A stretch of 62,745 bases of DNA from Gemmatimonas sp. (GCA_025361705.1 JANYJW010000023.1:1-62745), one strand, 5' to 3'. Shown: positions 7,723 to 16,776, numbered from the stretch's first letter. A program made the numbers and translations. The notes: a model not told the origin generated them from the letters alone.

Positions 7723-9062
7723 ACCCGATTCTGCTCCTCGCCGCAGTCGTCGCCTTTGCCCCGCAGGACACGGCGCGCCTGACGGTCGCCTCGGCAATTG
7801 ACCGCGCGCTGGCGTCGCATCCAGCCGTGGCCGGGGCACGCGCCACGGTGGAGATCGCCACCGCCGACGTGGGACAGGCCCGCGCAGCCTGGCTTCCCTC
7901 CGTCTCACTCGATGGCTCGGTGAACACCTTCCAGAAGCCGATGGTGGTGTACCCGCTGCACGCGCTCGACCTGCGGAATCCGCCCTTGTTCGACACCAAA
8001 CTGTCGCAGGTGTCGCTGGGCGCCGCGTACACGCTGTTCGATTTTGGCGCGCGATCGGCCAAGGTGCGCGCCGCCGAGTCGCAGCGTGGCGCGGCGTCCG
8101 CCGCGCTGGGCGCGGCCGAGCAGCAGATGGTCGCGCGCACGCTGACCGCCTACCTGCGCGTGCTCACCACGCGCGGCATCGTCGTCGCGGAGAACCAGCG
8201 CGTGGCGGCCCTCACGGCCGAGGCCAAGCGCGCGCGCGACCGGCTGGCCGCCGGCAAGGCCGCGCGCGTCGACACGCTGCGTGCTGCCGCCGAGCTCGCG
8301 AGCGCTGCCGCCGATCGCGTCTCGAGCACAGCCAATGTGGAGATCGCCGAGCATGACCTCGCGCGACTGATCAGCGTGCCGTTTGCGGCCGTGCACGCCG
8401 CATCACTCGACGCCGTGCGGCTCACGGGCGACGTCGCGCCCGCTGCTGACGCCACACCGGGCGGCCGCGACGGCATGATGGAGCGCGCCAATACGGCCAA
8501 CACCGATGTGCAGGCGGCGGCGCGACGCGCTGACGCCGCGGCGGCATCGGTGGGATCGGCCAAGGCGGCTCGCCTGCCGCAACTGCAGGCGACCACCGCC
8601 ATTGTCGACCGCAGCAACATCACCGGGCGGTATCTCGCCGAGTGGCAGTTGGGGCTCGGGCTCTCGTGGCCGGTCTTCACGGGCGGCGCGCGCGACGCAG
8701 CGGTCAGTCGCGCCGAGGCGTCATCGCGCGCCGCGCAGGAACAGGTGCGGCTCACGCGCATGACCGTCGAGCAGCAGGTGGACGAGGCCCGCGCCGCATT
8801 CGACGCCTCGCGCGCCCGCGTGACCGCACTCGACGCCGCGGTGCTGCAGTCCACCGAGGTTGCGCGGATCACGCAACTGGCGCGCGACGTTGGCGACGGA
8901 ACGCAGACGGACTACCTGATTGCCGAAGCAAGCCTCTTTCGTGCTCGCAGCAGCCTCGTGCAGGCTCGCCACGCCGTGATCGCGGCGCGTGTGGAGCTGG
9001 CGCGGGTGACCGGCGAGCTCTCCCGCAGTTGGATCGCCGGTTCGCTGGAGTCACAGCCATGA
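7719..9062 (+). CDS. TolC-family outer membrane efflux protein
   Basis: This 447-residue protein has a short signal peptide (MNPILLLAAVVAFAPQ). Two long helical halves follow, each with the OEP pattern of Ala-rich coiled coils: residues 40-230, then 250-440 containing the WPVFTGGARDAAVSRAEASSRAAQEQ element typical of the second half. It should form the trimeric outer-membrane and periplasmic tunnel for the exporter encoded downstream. The ends overlap tetR and the adaptor gene by 4 bp, so all are probably co-translated. E. coli ybhGFSR has no dedicated tolC gene in the operon, so this locus is more self-contained. Confidence 0.9.
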   Translation: MNPILLLAAVVAFAPQDTARLTVASAIDRALASHPAVAGARATVEIATADVGQARAAWLPSVSLDGSVNTFQKPMVVYPLHALDLRNPPLFDTKLSQVSLGAAYTLFDFGARSAKVRAAESQRGAASAALGAAEQQMVARTLTAYLRVLTTRGIVVAENQRVAALTAEAKRARDRLAAGKAARVDTLRAAAELASAAADRVSSTANVEIAEHDLARLISVPFAAVHAASLDAVRLTGDVAPAADATPGGRDGMMERANTANTDVQAAARRADAAAASVGSAKAARLPQLQATTAIVDRSNITGRYLAEWQLGLGLSWPVFTGGARDAAVSRAEASSRAAQEQVRLTRMTVEQQVDEARAAFDASRARVTALDAAVLQSTEVARITQLARDVGDGTQTDYLIAEASLFRARSSLVQARHAVIAARVELARVTGELSRSWIAGSLESQP

Positions 9063-10042
9063 AGCGCGTTCGCATTGCCGTCATCGTCCTGGCCGTCGGC
9101 ACTGCCGGCGCCTTCTTCCTGCTCCGCGCGCGCACGCCGGCGACCACGCTTGGCGCGAGCGGCACGGTAGAGGCCACGCAGGCCTCGCTTGGATTCCAGG
9201 CCGCAGGGCGCATTGAGAGCATTCGTGTGCGCGAGGGCGACAAGGTGCGCGCCGGCGACACGCTCGCCATCCTCGACCGCACCGAACTGGAGGCGCGGTT
9301 GTCGCAGGCACGGGCGCAGCGTGCCGCCGCACAATCGGGCCTTGCTGAAATGGAACGCGGCGCTCGCGGTGAGGAACTGGCGCAGGCCCGCGAGATCGAC
9401 AGCGCCGCCGCAGCGCGCCTGGTGGACGCGCAACGCGATCTGGCTCGCGCCCAGCGCTTGCTGCAGGACGGCGCTGCATCGCAGGATGCCGCAGACAAGG
9501 CGCGCCTCGCTTCCGACCTCGCACGCAGTCAGCGTGAGCAGGCGGCGCAGCAACTGAAGCTGGTGCAGGCCGGGCCCCGCGCCGAACGGGTGGCCGCCCA
9601 ACACGCGATGGTGGAGTCGGCCGACGCGCTGCTGCGTCAGGTCACGGCACAGGTGGCCAATGCCGTGGTCATCGCGCCGTTTGACGGCGTGGTGACGGTG
9701 CGCCAGCGCGAACCGGGCGAAATCGTCGCCCCGGGCTCACCCGTGGTCACGCTGGCCAATTTCGGTGACCGCTGGGTGCGCATCTATATCGCCGAGAACC
9801 GGCTCGGCGCAGTGCGCCTGGGCGCACCAGCCACCATCACGACGGACACATATCAGGGCCGGCAGTACGCGGGCACGGTGTCGTTCATTGCGAGCGAAGC
9901 CGAGTTCACGCCGCGCAACGTGCAGACCACCGAGGAGCGGGTGAAGCTCGTGTACGCGGTGAAGGTGCGCATCACCGGTGACAGCACGCTGGCGCTGAAG
10001 CCCGGCATGCCGGCCGACGTCGCGCTGCGCGCCGCGCCGTAG
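9059..10042 (+). CDS. HlyD/YbhG-type periplasmic adaptor
   Basis: The protein has 327 residues from ATG 9059, chosen by its ATGA overlap with tolC and because the N-terminal anchor (MKRVRIAVIVLAVGTAGAFF) starts there. A lipoyl/barrel-sandwich half is at about 35-75, a long helical hairpin follows (about 80-190, repeated Ala/Gln/Arg heptads), then the second lipoyl half (VIAPFDGVVTVRQREPGEIV) and a beta-barrel. The segment around RNVQTTEERVKLVYAVKV is characteristic of YbhG-like adaptors. It should link the ABC transporter in the inner membrane to the TolC-like tunnel. Confidence 0.9.
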   Translation: MKRVRIAVIVLAVGTAGAFFLLRARTPATTLGASGTVEATQASLGFQAAGRIESIRVREGDKVRAGDTLAILDRTELEARLSQARAQRAAAQSGLAEMERGARGEELAQAREIDSAAAARLVDAQRDLARAQRLLQDGAASQDAADKARLASDLARSQREQAAQQLKLVQAGPRAERVAAQHAMVESADALLRQVTAQVANAVVIAPFDGVVTVRQREPGEIVAPGSPVVTLANFGDRWVRIYIAENRLGAVRLGAPATITTDTYQGRQYAGTVSFIASEAEFTPRNVQTTEERVKLVYAVKVRITGDSTLALKPGMPADVALRAAP

Positions 10043-10052
10043 AGCTGCCGCC

Positions 10053-11024
10053 GTGTGCATCCCGCACTCCGCACCGTCTGCCGCGCCCGCCATCGGCGCG
10101 CGCGGACTCACGCGCGTCTTCGGTGCGGTGACGGCGGTGGACAGACTCACCTTCGACGTCGCACCGGGCGAACTCTTTGGCCTCGTCGGTCCAGACGGCG
10201 CAGGCAAGACGACCACGATGCGGATGCTGGCGGGCGTCCTGCGTCCGACGTCGGGCGATGCGTTGGTGCTTGGCCGGAGCGTGGCCAGGGACCCGGAGAG
10301 CGTGAAGCACCACATCGCGTACATGTCACAGCGTTTTGGCCTGTATACCGACCTCACCGTGCGTGAGAACATCGACTTCTACGCCGACGTGTATGAAGTG
10401 CCGGCGCGCGAGCGCGCGTCCCGTCTCGAGCGGCTCTACCACTTCTCGAACCTCGGGGCGTTCGAGCATCGCCTGGCTGGCCAGCTGTCGGGCGGCATGA
10501 AGCAGAAGCTCGGCCTGTGCTGCGCGCTCATCCACCACCCCGACATCCTGTTGCTCGACGAGCCAACGTTCGGCGTCGATCCCATTTCGCGACGCGACCT
10601 CTGGCTGATTCTCGCGGAGATGGTGGCGCAGGGCGTGTCGGTATTCGTGTCGACGGCGTACATGGACGAAGCCGAGCGGTGCGACCACGTGGCGCTGCTT
10701 GACCGCGGTCGGATCGTGGCACTCGACACGCCTGCGGCTTTGCAGGATTCGATGCGCGGGCAGATTGTGTCGGTGCGCACACCCGACGCGCGGCGCGCCC
10801 TCGGCGTGCTGCGTGCGCTGCCGGTGGTGCGGCGCGCCACGCTCTTTGGCGACACCATTCATGTGGTGGTGACCGGCGATGGACGGTCACGGGGCGCAAT
10901 CGACGCCGCGCTGGCCGGCGCCGGCATCGCCACGAGCGACGTGCAGGAGGTGGAAGCGTCGCTCGAGGACGTGTTCATCGAACGCGTGTCGGGCGACGCG
11001 CCGGCAGCGGGGGTTGTCGCGTGA
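10053..11024 (+). CDS. ABC transporter ATPase, N-terminal YbhF-like half (degenerate H-loop)
   Basis: The 323-residue protein has a GTG start. Walker A is GPDGAGKTT (46-54), the signature LSGGMKQKL (from 145), Walker B LLLDEPTFGVDP. The H-loop reads STAYMDEAE with Ala202 where the switch histidine is normally found. In E. coli the two ATPase domains are fused in YbhF; here they are separate genes with a 4-bp GTGA overlap. It should pair with the next ATPase to power the two ABC-2 permeases. The canonical signature here completes the ATP site of the partner, while its own Walker A site pairs with a degenerate signature. Confidence 0.9.
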   Translation: MCIPHSAPSAAPAIGARGLTRVFGAVTAVDRLTFDVAPGELFGLVGPDGAGKTTTMRMLAGVLRPTSGDALVLGRSVARDPESVKHHIAYMSQRFGLYTDLTVRENIDFYADVYEVPARERASRLERLYHFSNLGAFEHRLAGQLSGGMKQKLGLCCALIHHPDILLLDEPTFGVDPISRRDLWLILAEMVAQGVSVFVSTAYMDEAERCDHVALLDRGRIVALDTPAALQDSMRGQIVSVRTPDARRALGVLRALPVVRRATLFGDTIHVVVTGDGRSRGAIDAALAGAGIATSDVQEVEASLEDVFIERVSGDAPAAGVVA

Positions 11025-12010
11025 GCGCTTCCCTGCCCCGTGAGGCGACGGCTCCACGCGCCGCGGCCGCGCCGTCACCTGCCGTGCAGGTCACCGGCCT
11101 CACGCGGACGTTCGGCACGTTTGTCGCCGTGGATCACGTGTCGTTTGCGGTGGCCGAAGGGGAGATCTTCGGCTTCCTCGGGCCCAACGGCGCCGGAAAG
11201 ACGACGACCATCAAGATGCTGACCGGCCTGCTTGCGCCCACGTCGGGCCACGGACTCGTGACGGGGCTCGACGTGCGCACTGAGAGCGAGTCAATCAAGG
11301 CGCGCATCGGGTACATGTCGCAGCTCTTCTCGCTCTACGGCGATCTCACCGTCGAGGAGAACATTGCGTTCTTTGGCGGACTGTACGAGGTCACGGGCAC
11401 GCGGTTCACCGCGCGACGCGACTGGGTGCTGGAGATGGCCGGGCTCACCGAGCACCGGCGGCAGATGACCGCGTCGCTGCCGCTGGGCTGGAAGCAGCGG
11501 CTCGCGCTGGGCTGTGCCGTGCTTCACGAGCCGCCCATCCTGTTCCTCGACGAACCGACGTCGGGCGTGGACCCCGTGTCGCGGCGCGCGTTCTGGGAGC
11601 TCATTTACCAGCTCACGGCCAAGGGCACGACGGTCTTCGTCAGCACACATTACATGGAGGAGGCCGAGTACTGCGACCGGCTGGCGTTGATGAACCGCGG
11701 CCGGCTCATCGCGCTCGACCGGCCGCCGGAACTCCGCGCGCGAATGGCCGAACCCATTCTCGACGTGACCACCAGCGATGCGTCCGCGGCCGCGCAGGTG
11801 CTGCAGCACCAGCCGGGCATCATTGAGGCCGCGATGTTCGGTCGCGCGCTGCATGTGGTGGTGCAGGATGTGACGGCCGCGCGCGCCGTCCTCCCCGGGT
11901 TCCTTGCGTCGCACGGCATCACCTGCGGCGAGATACACGTGGTGCGCCCGTCGCTCGAGGATGTGTTCGTCTCGCTGGTGCGCCGCGAGGGCGGCGCGGT
12001 GGTGGGTTGA
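11021..12010 (+). CDS. ABC transporter ATPase, C-terminal YbhF-like half (degenerate signature)
   Basis: The 329-residue protein has a GTG start overlapping the previous stop. Walker A is GPNGAGKTT (54-62), Walker B LFLDEPTSGVDP, and the H-loop STHYMEEAE retains His210. The ABC signature is LPLGWKQRL (153-161), not LSGGxxQR. It is therefore complementary to the first ATPase: this subunit supplies the good Walker A/H-loop and the partner the good signature. The C-terminal extension (VRPSLEDVFVSLVRREGG) is typical of ABC-2 drug/export ATPases. Confidence 0.9.
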   Translation: MSASLPREATAPRAAAAPSPAVQVTGLTRTFGTFVAVDHVSFAVAEGEIFGFLGPNGAGKTTTIKMLTGLLAPTSGHGLVTGLDVRTESESIKARIGYMSQLFSLYGDLTVEENIAFFGGLYEVTGTRFTARRDWVLEMAGLTEHRRQMTASLPLGWKQRLALGCAVLHEPPILFLDEPTSGVDPVSRRAFWELIYQLTAKGTTVFVSTHYMEEAEYCDRLALMNRGRLIALDRPPELRARMAEPILDVTTSDASAAAQVLQHQPGIIEAAMFGRALHVVVQDVTAARAVLPGFLASHGITCGEIHVVRPSLEDVFVSLVRREGGAVVG

Positions 12011-12012
12011 TC

Positions 12013-13134
12013 ATGGCCATCCGACCGGGGCGCCTGTGGGCGATCGCGCGCAAGGAGATTCTCCAGCTGCGCCGCGACACGCGCAGCGTGATGATGGCGT
12101 TTCTCATGCCGGCGGCGATGATCGTCTTCTTCGGCTACGTGATCAGCTTCGACGTCAAGGACATCGGACTGGCCGTGGTGGACCAGGACCACTCGCTGCG
12201 CAGCCGCGAGCTGGTGGAGAGCTTCGTCTCGGCGGGGCGCTTTCACATCACCAGCCGGCTGGTGCGCACGGCCGATATCGCGCCCCTGCTCGACCGCGGG
12301 CGCACGCGCATGGCGCTGGTGATTCCGCGCGGATTCGAGCGCACGCTCTCGTCTGGCCGACAGGCCCCCGTGCAGGCCATCGTTGACGGCGCCGACGCCA
12401 ACACCTCGGGCATCGCGCTCAACTACGCCACCGCCATCGTCACCGCATACTCGGCGTCCATTGCCCTGCGGACAACCCGCATGGTGCCGCCGGTGTCGCC
12501 CGAGGCGCGCATCTGGTACAATGAGACGCTCGCGAGCCCGCCGATGATCGTGCCCGGGCTGATTGCTGTGATCATGATGATCATTGCCGCGATGCTGACC
12601 TCGCTGACCGTGGCGCGCGAATGGGAGCGCGGCACCATGGAGCAGCTTGCCGCGACGCCGGTGCACCGCGCTGAGGTGATCGTCGGCAAGCTCGTGCCGT
12701 ACCTCGGCATCGGACTGGTGGACGTGACGGCGGCCGTGCTCCTCGGCATGACGGTCTTTGACGTGCCATTCCGCGGCAGCGCACTACTGCTCGCCGTCAT
12801 GGCGACGCTCTTCCTGATTGGATCGCTTGGCCTGGGCATCTTCATCAGTGCGGCCTTGCGGTCACAGCTGCTCGCCACGCAGGTGGCGATGATCGCCACG
12901 TTCATCCCGTCGCTGTTGCTGTCGGGACTGATGTTCGACATCCGGACCATGCCCCTGCCGCTGCAGGCCATCTCGCTGCTCGTGCCGGCGCGCTACTTCA
13001 TCACGGTGATGCGCGGCGTATTCCTGAAGGACGTCGGGCTGACCGTGCTGTGGGGGCAGGGCCTCGCGATGGTGCTGTATGCGGTGATCGGCCTCGGGCT
13101 TGCGGTGCGTGCCTTCCGCAAGGAGATCGAATGA
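12013..13134 (+). CDS. ABC-2 type permease, YbhS-like
   Basis: The protein has 373 residues from ATG 12013 (MAIRPGRLWAIARKE). A TTG two codons earlier, overlapping the previous stop, is the alternative start. The layout is one N-terminal membrane span (MMAFLMPAAMIVFFGYVI), a periplasmic domain (about 55-185) and five spans in the C-terminal half, with the ABC-2 motif EWERGTMEQLAATPVHRAEVIVGK. It should form half of the inner-membrane channel with the next gene product. The substrate is not readable; E. coli YbhFSR has been linked to cation and drug export. Confidence 0.88.
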   Translation: MAIRPGRLWAIARKEILQLRRDTRSVMMAFLMPAAMIVFFGYVISFDVKDIGLAVVDQDHSLRSRELVESFVSAGRFHITSRLVRTADIAPLLDRGRTRMALVIPRGFERTLSSGRQAPVQAIVDGADANTSGIALNYATAIVTAYSASIALRTTRMVPPVSPEARIWYNETLASPPMIVPGLIAVIMMIIAAMLTSLTVAREWERGTMEQLAATPVHRAEVIVGKLVPYLGIGLVDVTAAVLLGMTVFDVPFRGSALLLAVMATLFLIGSLGLGIFISAALRSQLLATQVAMIATFIPSLLLSGLMFDIRTMPLPLQAISLLVPARYFITVMRGVFLKDVGLTVLWGQGLAMVLYAVIGLGLAVRAFRKEIE

Positions 13135-14273
13135 CCGCGCCGCTGAGCGCGAGCAGGCTCTGGCAGCTGCTGCACAAGGAACTGCGCCAGATGCTGCGCG
13201 ACCCGCGGTCGCTCCGCGTACTGATTGCCGCGCCCATCATCCAGCTGATCGTGTTCGGGTACGCGGTGAACACCGACGTGCGGCATGCGCGCACGTTCCT
13301 GCTCGACGCCGACCAGACCGTGGAGTCGCGGCAGCTCACCAACGCGATGACGGCCAGCGGCTACTTTGACGTCGTGGCGCGCGGCGACCGCCCGGCCGAC
13401 CTCACCTACGCGCTGGACCAGGGGAGCGTGCTCCTCGGCGTGCACATCCCGCGCGGCTTCGCCGCCGACATCGCGCGCGGGCGGCCGACGTCGGTGCAAC
13501 TGCTGGTGGATGGCTCGAGCGCCAACACGGCCAACGTGGCCCTGGGATACGCCACGCAGATCATCGGGCGGTACGGCCTGTCGCGGGCCACGCAGATCGC
13601 AGCGCGCGCCGGCGTGCCGGCCTCGGCAGGCGGCGTGGACTTCAGGGTGCGCGTCTGGTACAACCCCAACCTCGAGAGCCGCAACTACAACGTGCCGGCG
13701 GTGATCGGCAACATCGTCATGCTCATGACGCTGCTGCTCACCAGCCTGGCGGTGGTGCGGGAGCGCGAGCTCGGAACCCTTGAGCAGCTGATGGTGAGCC
13801 CCCTGCGCCCCGCCGAACTGATTCTGGGCAAGACGCTGCCCTCAGTGCTCGTCGGCATGTTCGACGTCGTGCTGATCACCGTCGTGGCGCTTCTCTGGTT
13901 CCGCATTCCGTTCGAGGGGAGCTTCCTCGTCCTCGGCGTGGCGAGCCTGCTCTTTGTGCTCACGGGCATCGGAGTCGGGCTGTTCATCTCGACCATCAGC
14001 AACACGCAGCAGGAAGCGTTCATGTCGATGTTCATGTTCTTCATGCCGGCGCTGATGCTGGGCGGGATGATGTTCCCCGTGGAGAACATGCCGCCGTGGG
14101 TGCAGACCCTGACGCTTTTCGACCCACTGCGCCACTACCTGATCGTGGTGCGCGGCGTCTTCCTGCGCGGCGCCAGCTGGGGCATCGTGTGGCCGCAGTT
14201 GCTGGTGCTGGCCGCGATGGCCGCGAGCGTACTTGGGTATGCGACGCGGAAGTTTCACAAGACGGCGGTGTAA
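13131..14273 (+). CDS. ABC-2 type permease, YbhR-like
   Basis: The protein has 380 residues from ATG 13131 (ATGA overlap with the upstream permease). The frame is open further upstream but MTAPLSASRLWQLLHKELRQMLRD is the family start. The layout matches its partner: span near residues 25-45, a periplasmic domain, five C-terminal spans and RERELGTLEQLMVSPLRPAELILGK. It is the last gene of the six-gene exporter operon that follows tetR. The tRNA-Arg gene is encoded convergently about 50 bp downstream. Confidence 0.88.
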   Translation: MTAPLSASRLWQLLHKELRQMLRDPRSLRVLIAAPIIQLIVFGYAVNTDVRHARTFLLDADQTVESRQLTNAMTASGYFDVVARGDRPADLTYALDQGSVLLGVHIPRGFAADIARGRPTSVQLLVDGSSANTANVALGYATQIIGRYGLSRATQIAARAGVPASAGGVDFRVRVWYNPNLESRNYNVPAVIGNIVMLMTLLLTSLAVVRERELGTLEQLMVSPLRPAELILGKTLPSVLVGMFDVVLITVVALLWFRIPFEGSFLVLGVASLLFVLTGIGVGLFISTISNTQQEAFMSMFMFFMPALMLGGMMFPVENMPPWVQTLTLFDPLRHYLIVVRGVFLRGASWGIVWPQLLVLAAMAASVLGYATRKFHKTAV

Positions 14274-14321
14274 TGGGCCGCCTGATCGTTGCCGACTCAT
14301 GGCCAGCGACGCGCCTTCCAG

Positions 14322-14395
<74 letters not shown>

Positions 14396-14443
14396 AACAC
14401 AGGAAACTAATACGACCGGGTCGCCGGGTGCCACAACGCTACG

Positions 14444-15241
14444 CTACGGCAGCGAATCCAGCACCCGCCGCCTGGCCTCGGGCTCCACCGCAAACGCCAC
14501 CGCCTGCCCCTTGTACACCACCGCGCCACGCACGGTCGCAAGCGCCGAGTAGTACTCCACGTACGGGAAGCCGGCGATGCCCCCGCGGGCAAACTCGTAT
14601 TGCGACACTGCCGCGCGCCACGCAGACAGCGCGTCGGTGACCTTCACGAACACGTATGGCGCAAAGTTGGTGGCGTCCTCCCAATTGTCGGCGTACCATA
14701 CCGAACGGATGCCGCGCCATGCGGGATGCGCCAGCGTCACACCGGGCAGCGACGCGAGCAGCACCGCGTCCTGCACCACCGCGCTCGTGATGGAATGGTC
14801 CTTATGCAGGCTCTCCTTCCAATGCGTGATGACAAGCGTCGGCTTTACCTGCCGCATGACGTCGGCCACGTAGCGCCGCGCGGCTTCATCGTTGGGAATC
14901 TCTCCGTCCCTGTACGGTCCAAACAACACGTCGGCGCCCAATGCGCTCGCCACGGCCTCGGCTTCACGCTTCTTCTGAGCGCCGTACTCGGCCGGCGAGA
15001 GCTTGGGGTTTCCGCCCTCGCCGAGCGTCAGGTGCAGGATCACCACGCGGTCACCACGCTGATGCGCGCCGAGCAGCACGGCACCGGCGGTGAGCTCCAT
15101 GTCGCCGGCGTGACCACCGATGGCAAGGATGGTGCGCGGCGCCTGCCCCTCCGCGGCCGAGATGAGAAACATGCTCAACAGCAAAGCGCGTAGAGCGTCG
15201 GCAACCAGGGCGTGGCGCGTAGGCATACAGGCAATCTCCAT
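14444..15241 (-). CDS. PIG-L family (LmbE-like) deacetylase homologue with altered active site
   Basis: The 265-residue secreted-type protein has a signal peptide to about residue 33 (ALRALLLSMFLISAAEGQA). ATG at residue 6 is an alternative start. The LmbE/PIG-L fold is recognisable by VILHLTLGEGGN, KKREAEAVASALGAD and VVQDAVLLASLPG. The zinc/catalytic motif is GGHAGDMEL (residues 42-50), where active members have (A/P)HPDDE. The first zinc ligand His44 and Asp47 remain but the Asp used as general base (Asp15 in MshB) is Gly46. A second histidine cluster, HKDH, is present. It may therefore bind a sugar without deacetylating it, or use another base. It is divergent from the M28 peptidase. Confidence 0.8.
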   Translation of the reverse strand: MEIACMPTRHALVADALRALLLSMFLISAAEGQAPRTILAIGGHAGDMELTAGAVLLGAHQRGDRVVILHLTLGEGGNPKLSPAEYGAQKKREAEAVASALGADVLFGPYRDGEIPNDEAARRYVADVMRQVKPTLVITHWKESLHKDHSITSAVVQDAVLLASLPGVTLAHPAWRGIRSVWYADNWEDATNFAPYVFVKVTDALSAWRAAVSQYEFARGGIAGFPYVEYYSALATVRGAVVYKGQAVAFAVEPEARRRVLDSLP

Positions 15242-15265
15242 CAGGCGCGTACGATGTTCTGACCG

Positions 15266-15294
15266 TCCAGAAGCTAGCTCCAGAAGCTAGCTCC
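15266..15294. repeat. Tandem duplication of a 13-bp unit
   Basis: TCCAGAAGCTAGC occurs twice in a row plus the first three bases of a third copy. It lies in the divergent upstream region of the PIG-L and M28 peptidase genes and contains the palindrome GCTAGC in each copy. It could be a duplicated regulatory site or simple slippage. Confidence 0.9.
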
Positions 15295-15295
15295 A

Positions 15296-15325
15296 TTGAC
15301 GCTCGCCCGTCTATTGAGGTAGCGT
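15296..15325 (+). promoter_or_regulatory. Weak candidate promoter of the M28 peptidase
   Basis: TTGACG (15296-15301) is followed after about 18 bp by TAGCGT, upstream of the ATG at 15350. The -35 box is good and the -10 box poor. Confidence 0.3.
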
Positions 15326-15349
15326 ACCTGCTTCCTTCACCCCCTACGC

Positions 15350-16708
15350 ATGCGCCTGCGCCTCCTGCCCCTCGCGTTCCTCGCTGCGCCGCTTGCCGCG
15401 CAGCAACCGGTGGCCGATCGATACCGCGACGTCGCCAACCGCATCATGGACGCCGCCATGGCCGACTCGTCGCGGGCGTGGAACCGCCTCGCCGCCTTTG
15501 TCGACTACAGCGGCCCGCGACTCGCCGGCAGCGCCAACCTGGAGCGCGGCATCGACTGGATGCTCGCCGAGATGACAAAGGACGGCCTGGCCAATGTGCG
15601 CGGCGAACCGGCGATGGTGCCGCACTGGGTGCGCGGCCGCGAGTCCATCGCGATGACGCAGCCACGCGAGGCCGACGTGCCGATGCTCGGGCTTGGCGGT
15701 TCCATCGGAACGCCGGCAGGCGGCATCACGGCCGAAGTGCTCGTGGTCAGCAACTTCGACGACCTCGCCAAGCGTGCGGCGGAAGCCAAGGGCAAGATCG
15801 TGCTGTTCGACGTGCCCTTTACCGACTATGGCTCGACCGTGCGATACCGAGGCGCCGGAGCGGTGGCCGCGGCCAGGGTGGGTGCCGTCGCGGCGCTCGT
15901 TCGCGCGGTGGGCCCGTACGGCATGCGCACGCCGCATACGGGGGCCATGCAATACGATTCCACGGTCACGCGCATTCCCGCGGCCGCCATCACGATGGAA
16001 GACGCGATGATGTTCCATCGCATGCAGGACCGCGGGCAGAAGGTCGTGGTGACTGTCCACATGGACGCGCAGACGCTCCCCGACTCGCCATCGCGCAACG
16101 CGATGGGCGAGTTGGTGGGTCGCGACAAACCGCGCGAGATTGTCGCGATGGGCGGCCACAGTGACTCGTGGGACGTCGGCACCGGCGCGATGGACGATGC
16201 GGGCGGCATCGTGGTGGCGTGGGAAGCGATCAACCTGCTGAAGCGCCTCGGCCTGACGCCGCGCCGCACGCTGCGCGTGGTGGGCTGGGTGAACGAGGAG
16301 AACGGCGGCCGCGGCGGCGCCGCCTATCGCGACGCACACAAGGACGAACCGCATGCGTTGCTCATCGAGTCAGACGCCGGCGTCTTTGCCCCGTCAGGCT
16401 TCGGCTTCACGGGGAGCGACTCGGCGCGCGCGATCATTCGCCAAATCGGCACACTGCTCAGCCGCATCAACGCCGGCACCATCGGCGCCAGCGGTGGCGG
16501 CGCCGACATCGGGCCGCTCATGGGCACTGGCGTTCCCGGCATGGGACTCGACGTCGATGGGACGCGGTACTTCTGGTACCACCACGCGCCAGCCGACACG
16601 CCCGACAAGCTGAGCCCGGCCGACGTGCAAAAGTGCGTGGCCGCGTTCGCAGTGATGGCGTATATCGTGGCTGACCTGCCCGAGATGCTGCCGCGCGGCA
16701 CGCCGTAA
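15350..16708 (+). CDS. Secreted M28 family zinc peptidase (carboxypeptidase Q-like)
   Basis: The 452-residue protein has a signal peptide (MRLRLLPLAFLAAPLAAQ). An N-terminal part with an inserted PA-like domain precedes the M28 catalytic core. The co-catalytic zinc ligands are visible in order: GGHSDSWDVGTGAMDDAGG (His and Asp), NEENGGRGG (Glu pair), ESDAG (Asp) and YHHAPADTPDKL (His). The order matches carboxypeptidase Q (PGCP) types, which cleave dipeptides or remove C-terminal residues. It is a single gene, divergent from PIG-L and ending in a strong hairpin. It is probably periplasmic or secreted, for peptide scavenging. Confidence 0.9.
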   Translation: MRLRLLPLAFLAAPLAAQQPVADRYRDVANRIMDAAMADSSRAWNRLAAFVDYSGPRLAGSANLERGIDWMLAEMTKDGLANVRGEPAMVPHWVRGRESIAMTQPREADVPMLGLGGSIGTPAGGITAEVLVVSNFDDLAKRAAEAKGKIVLFDVPFTDYGSTVRYRGAGAVAAARVGAVAALVRAVGPYGMRTPHTGAMQYDSTVTRIPAAAITMEDAMMFHRMQDRGQKVVVTVHMDAQTLPDSPSRNAMGELVGRDKPREIVAMGGHSDSWDVGTGAMDDAGGIVVAWEAINLLKRLGLTPRRTLRVVGWVNEENGGRGGAAYRDAHKDEPHALLIESDAGVFAPSGFGFTGSDSARAIIRQIGTLLSRINAGTIGASGGGADIGPLMGTGVPGMGLDVDGTRYFWYHHAPADTPDKLSPADVQKCVAAFAVMAYIVADLPEMLPRGTP

Positions 16709-16726
16709 GAAGTGCCGGCAGGCCAC

Positions 16727-16755
16727 GGGGGCCGCGGGATCGCGCCGCGGCCCCC
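16727..16755. terminator. Bidirectional hairpin between convergent M28 peptidase and apt
   Basis: A perfect 11-bp stem (GGGGGCCGCGG / CCGCGGCCCCC) encloses a 7-base loop in the gap where both neighbouring genes end. The T-rich tails are poor, as often in high-GC genomes. Confidence 0.7.
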
Positions 16756-16776
16756 TGTGCGTTTCTCGGTCGGCGG

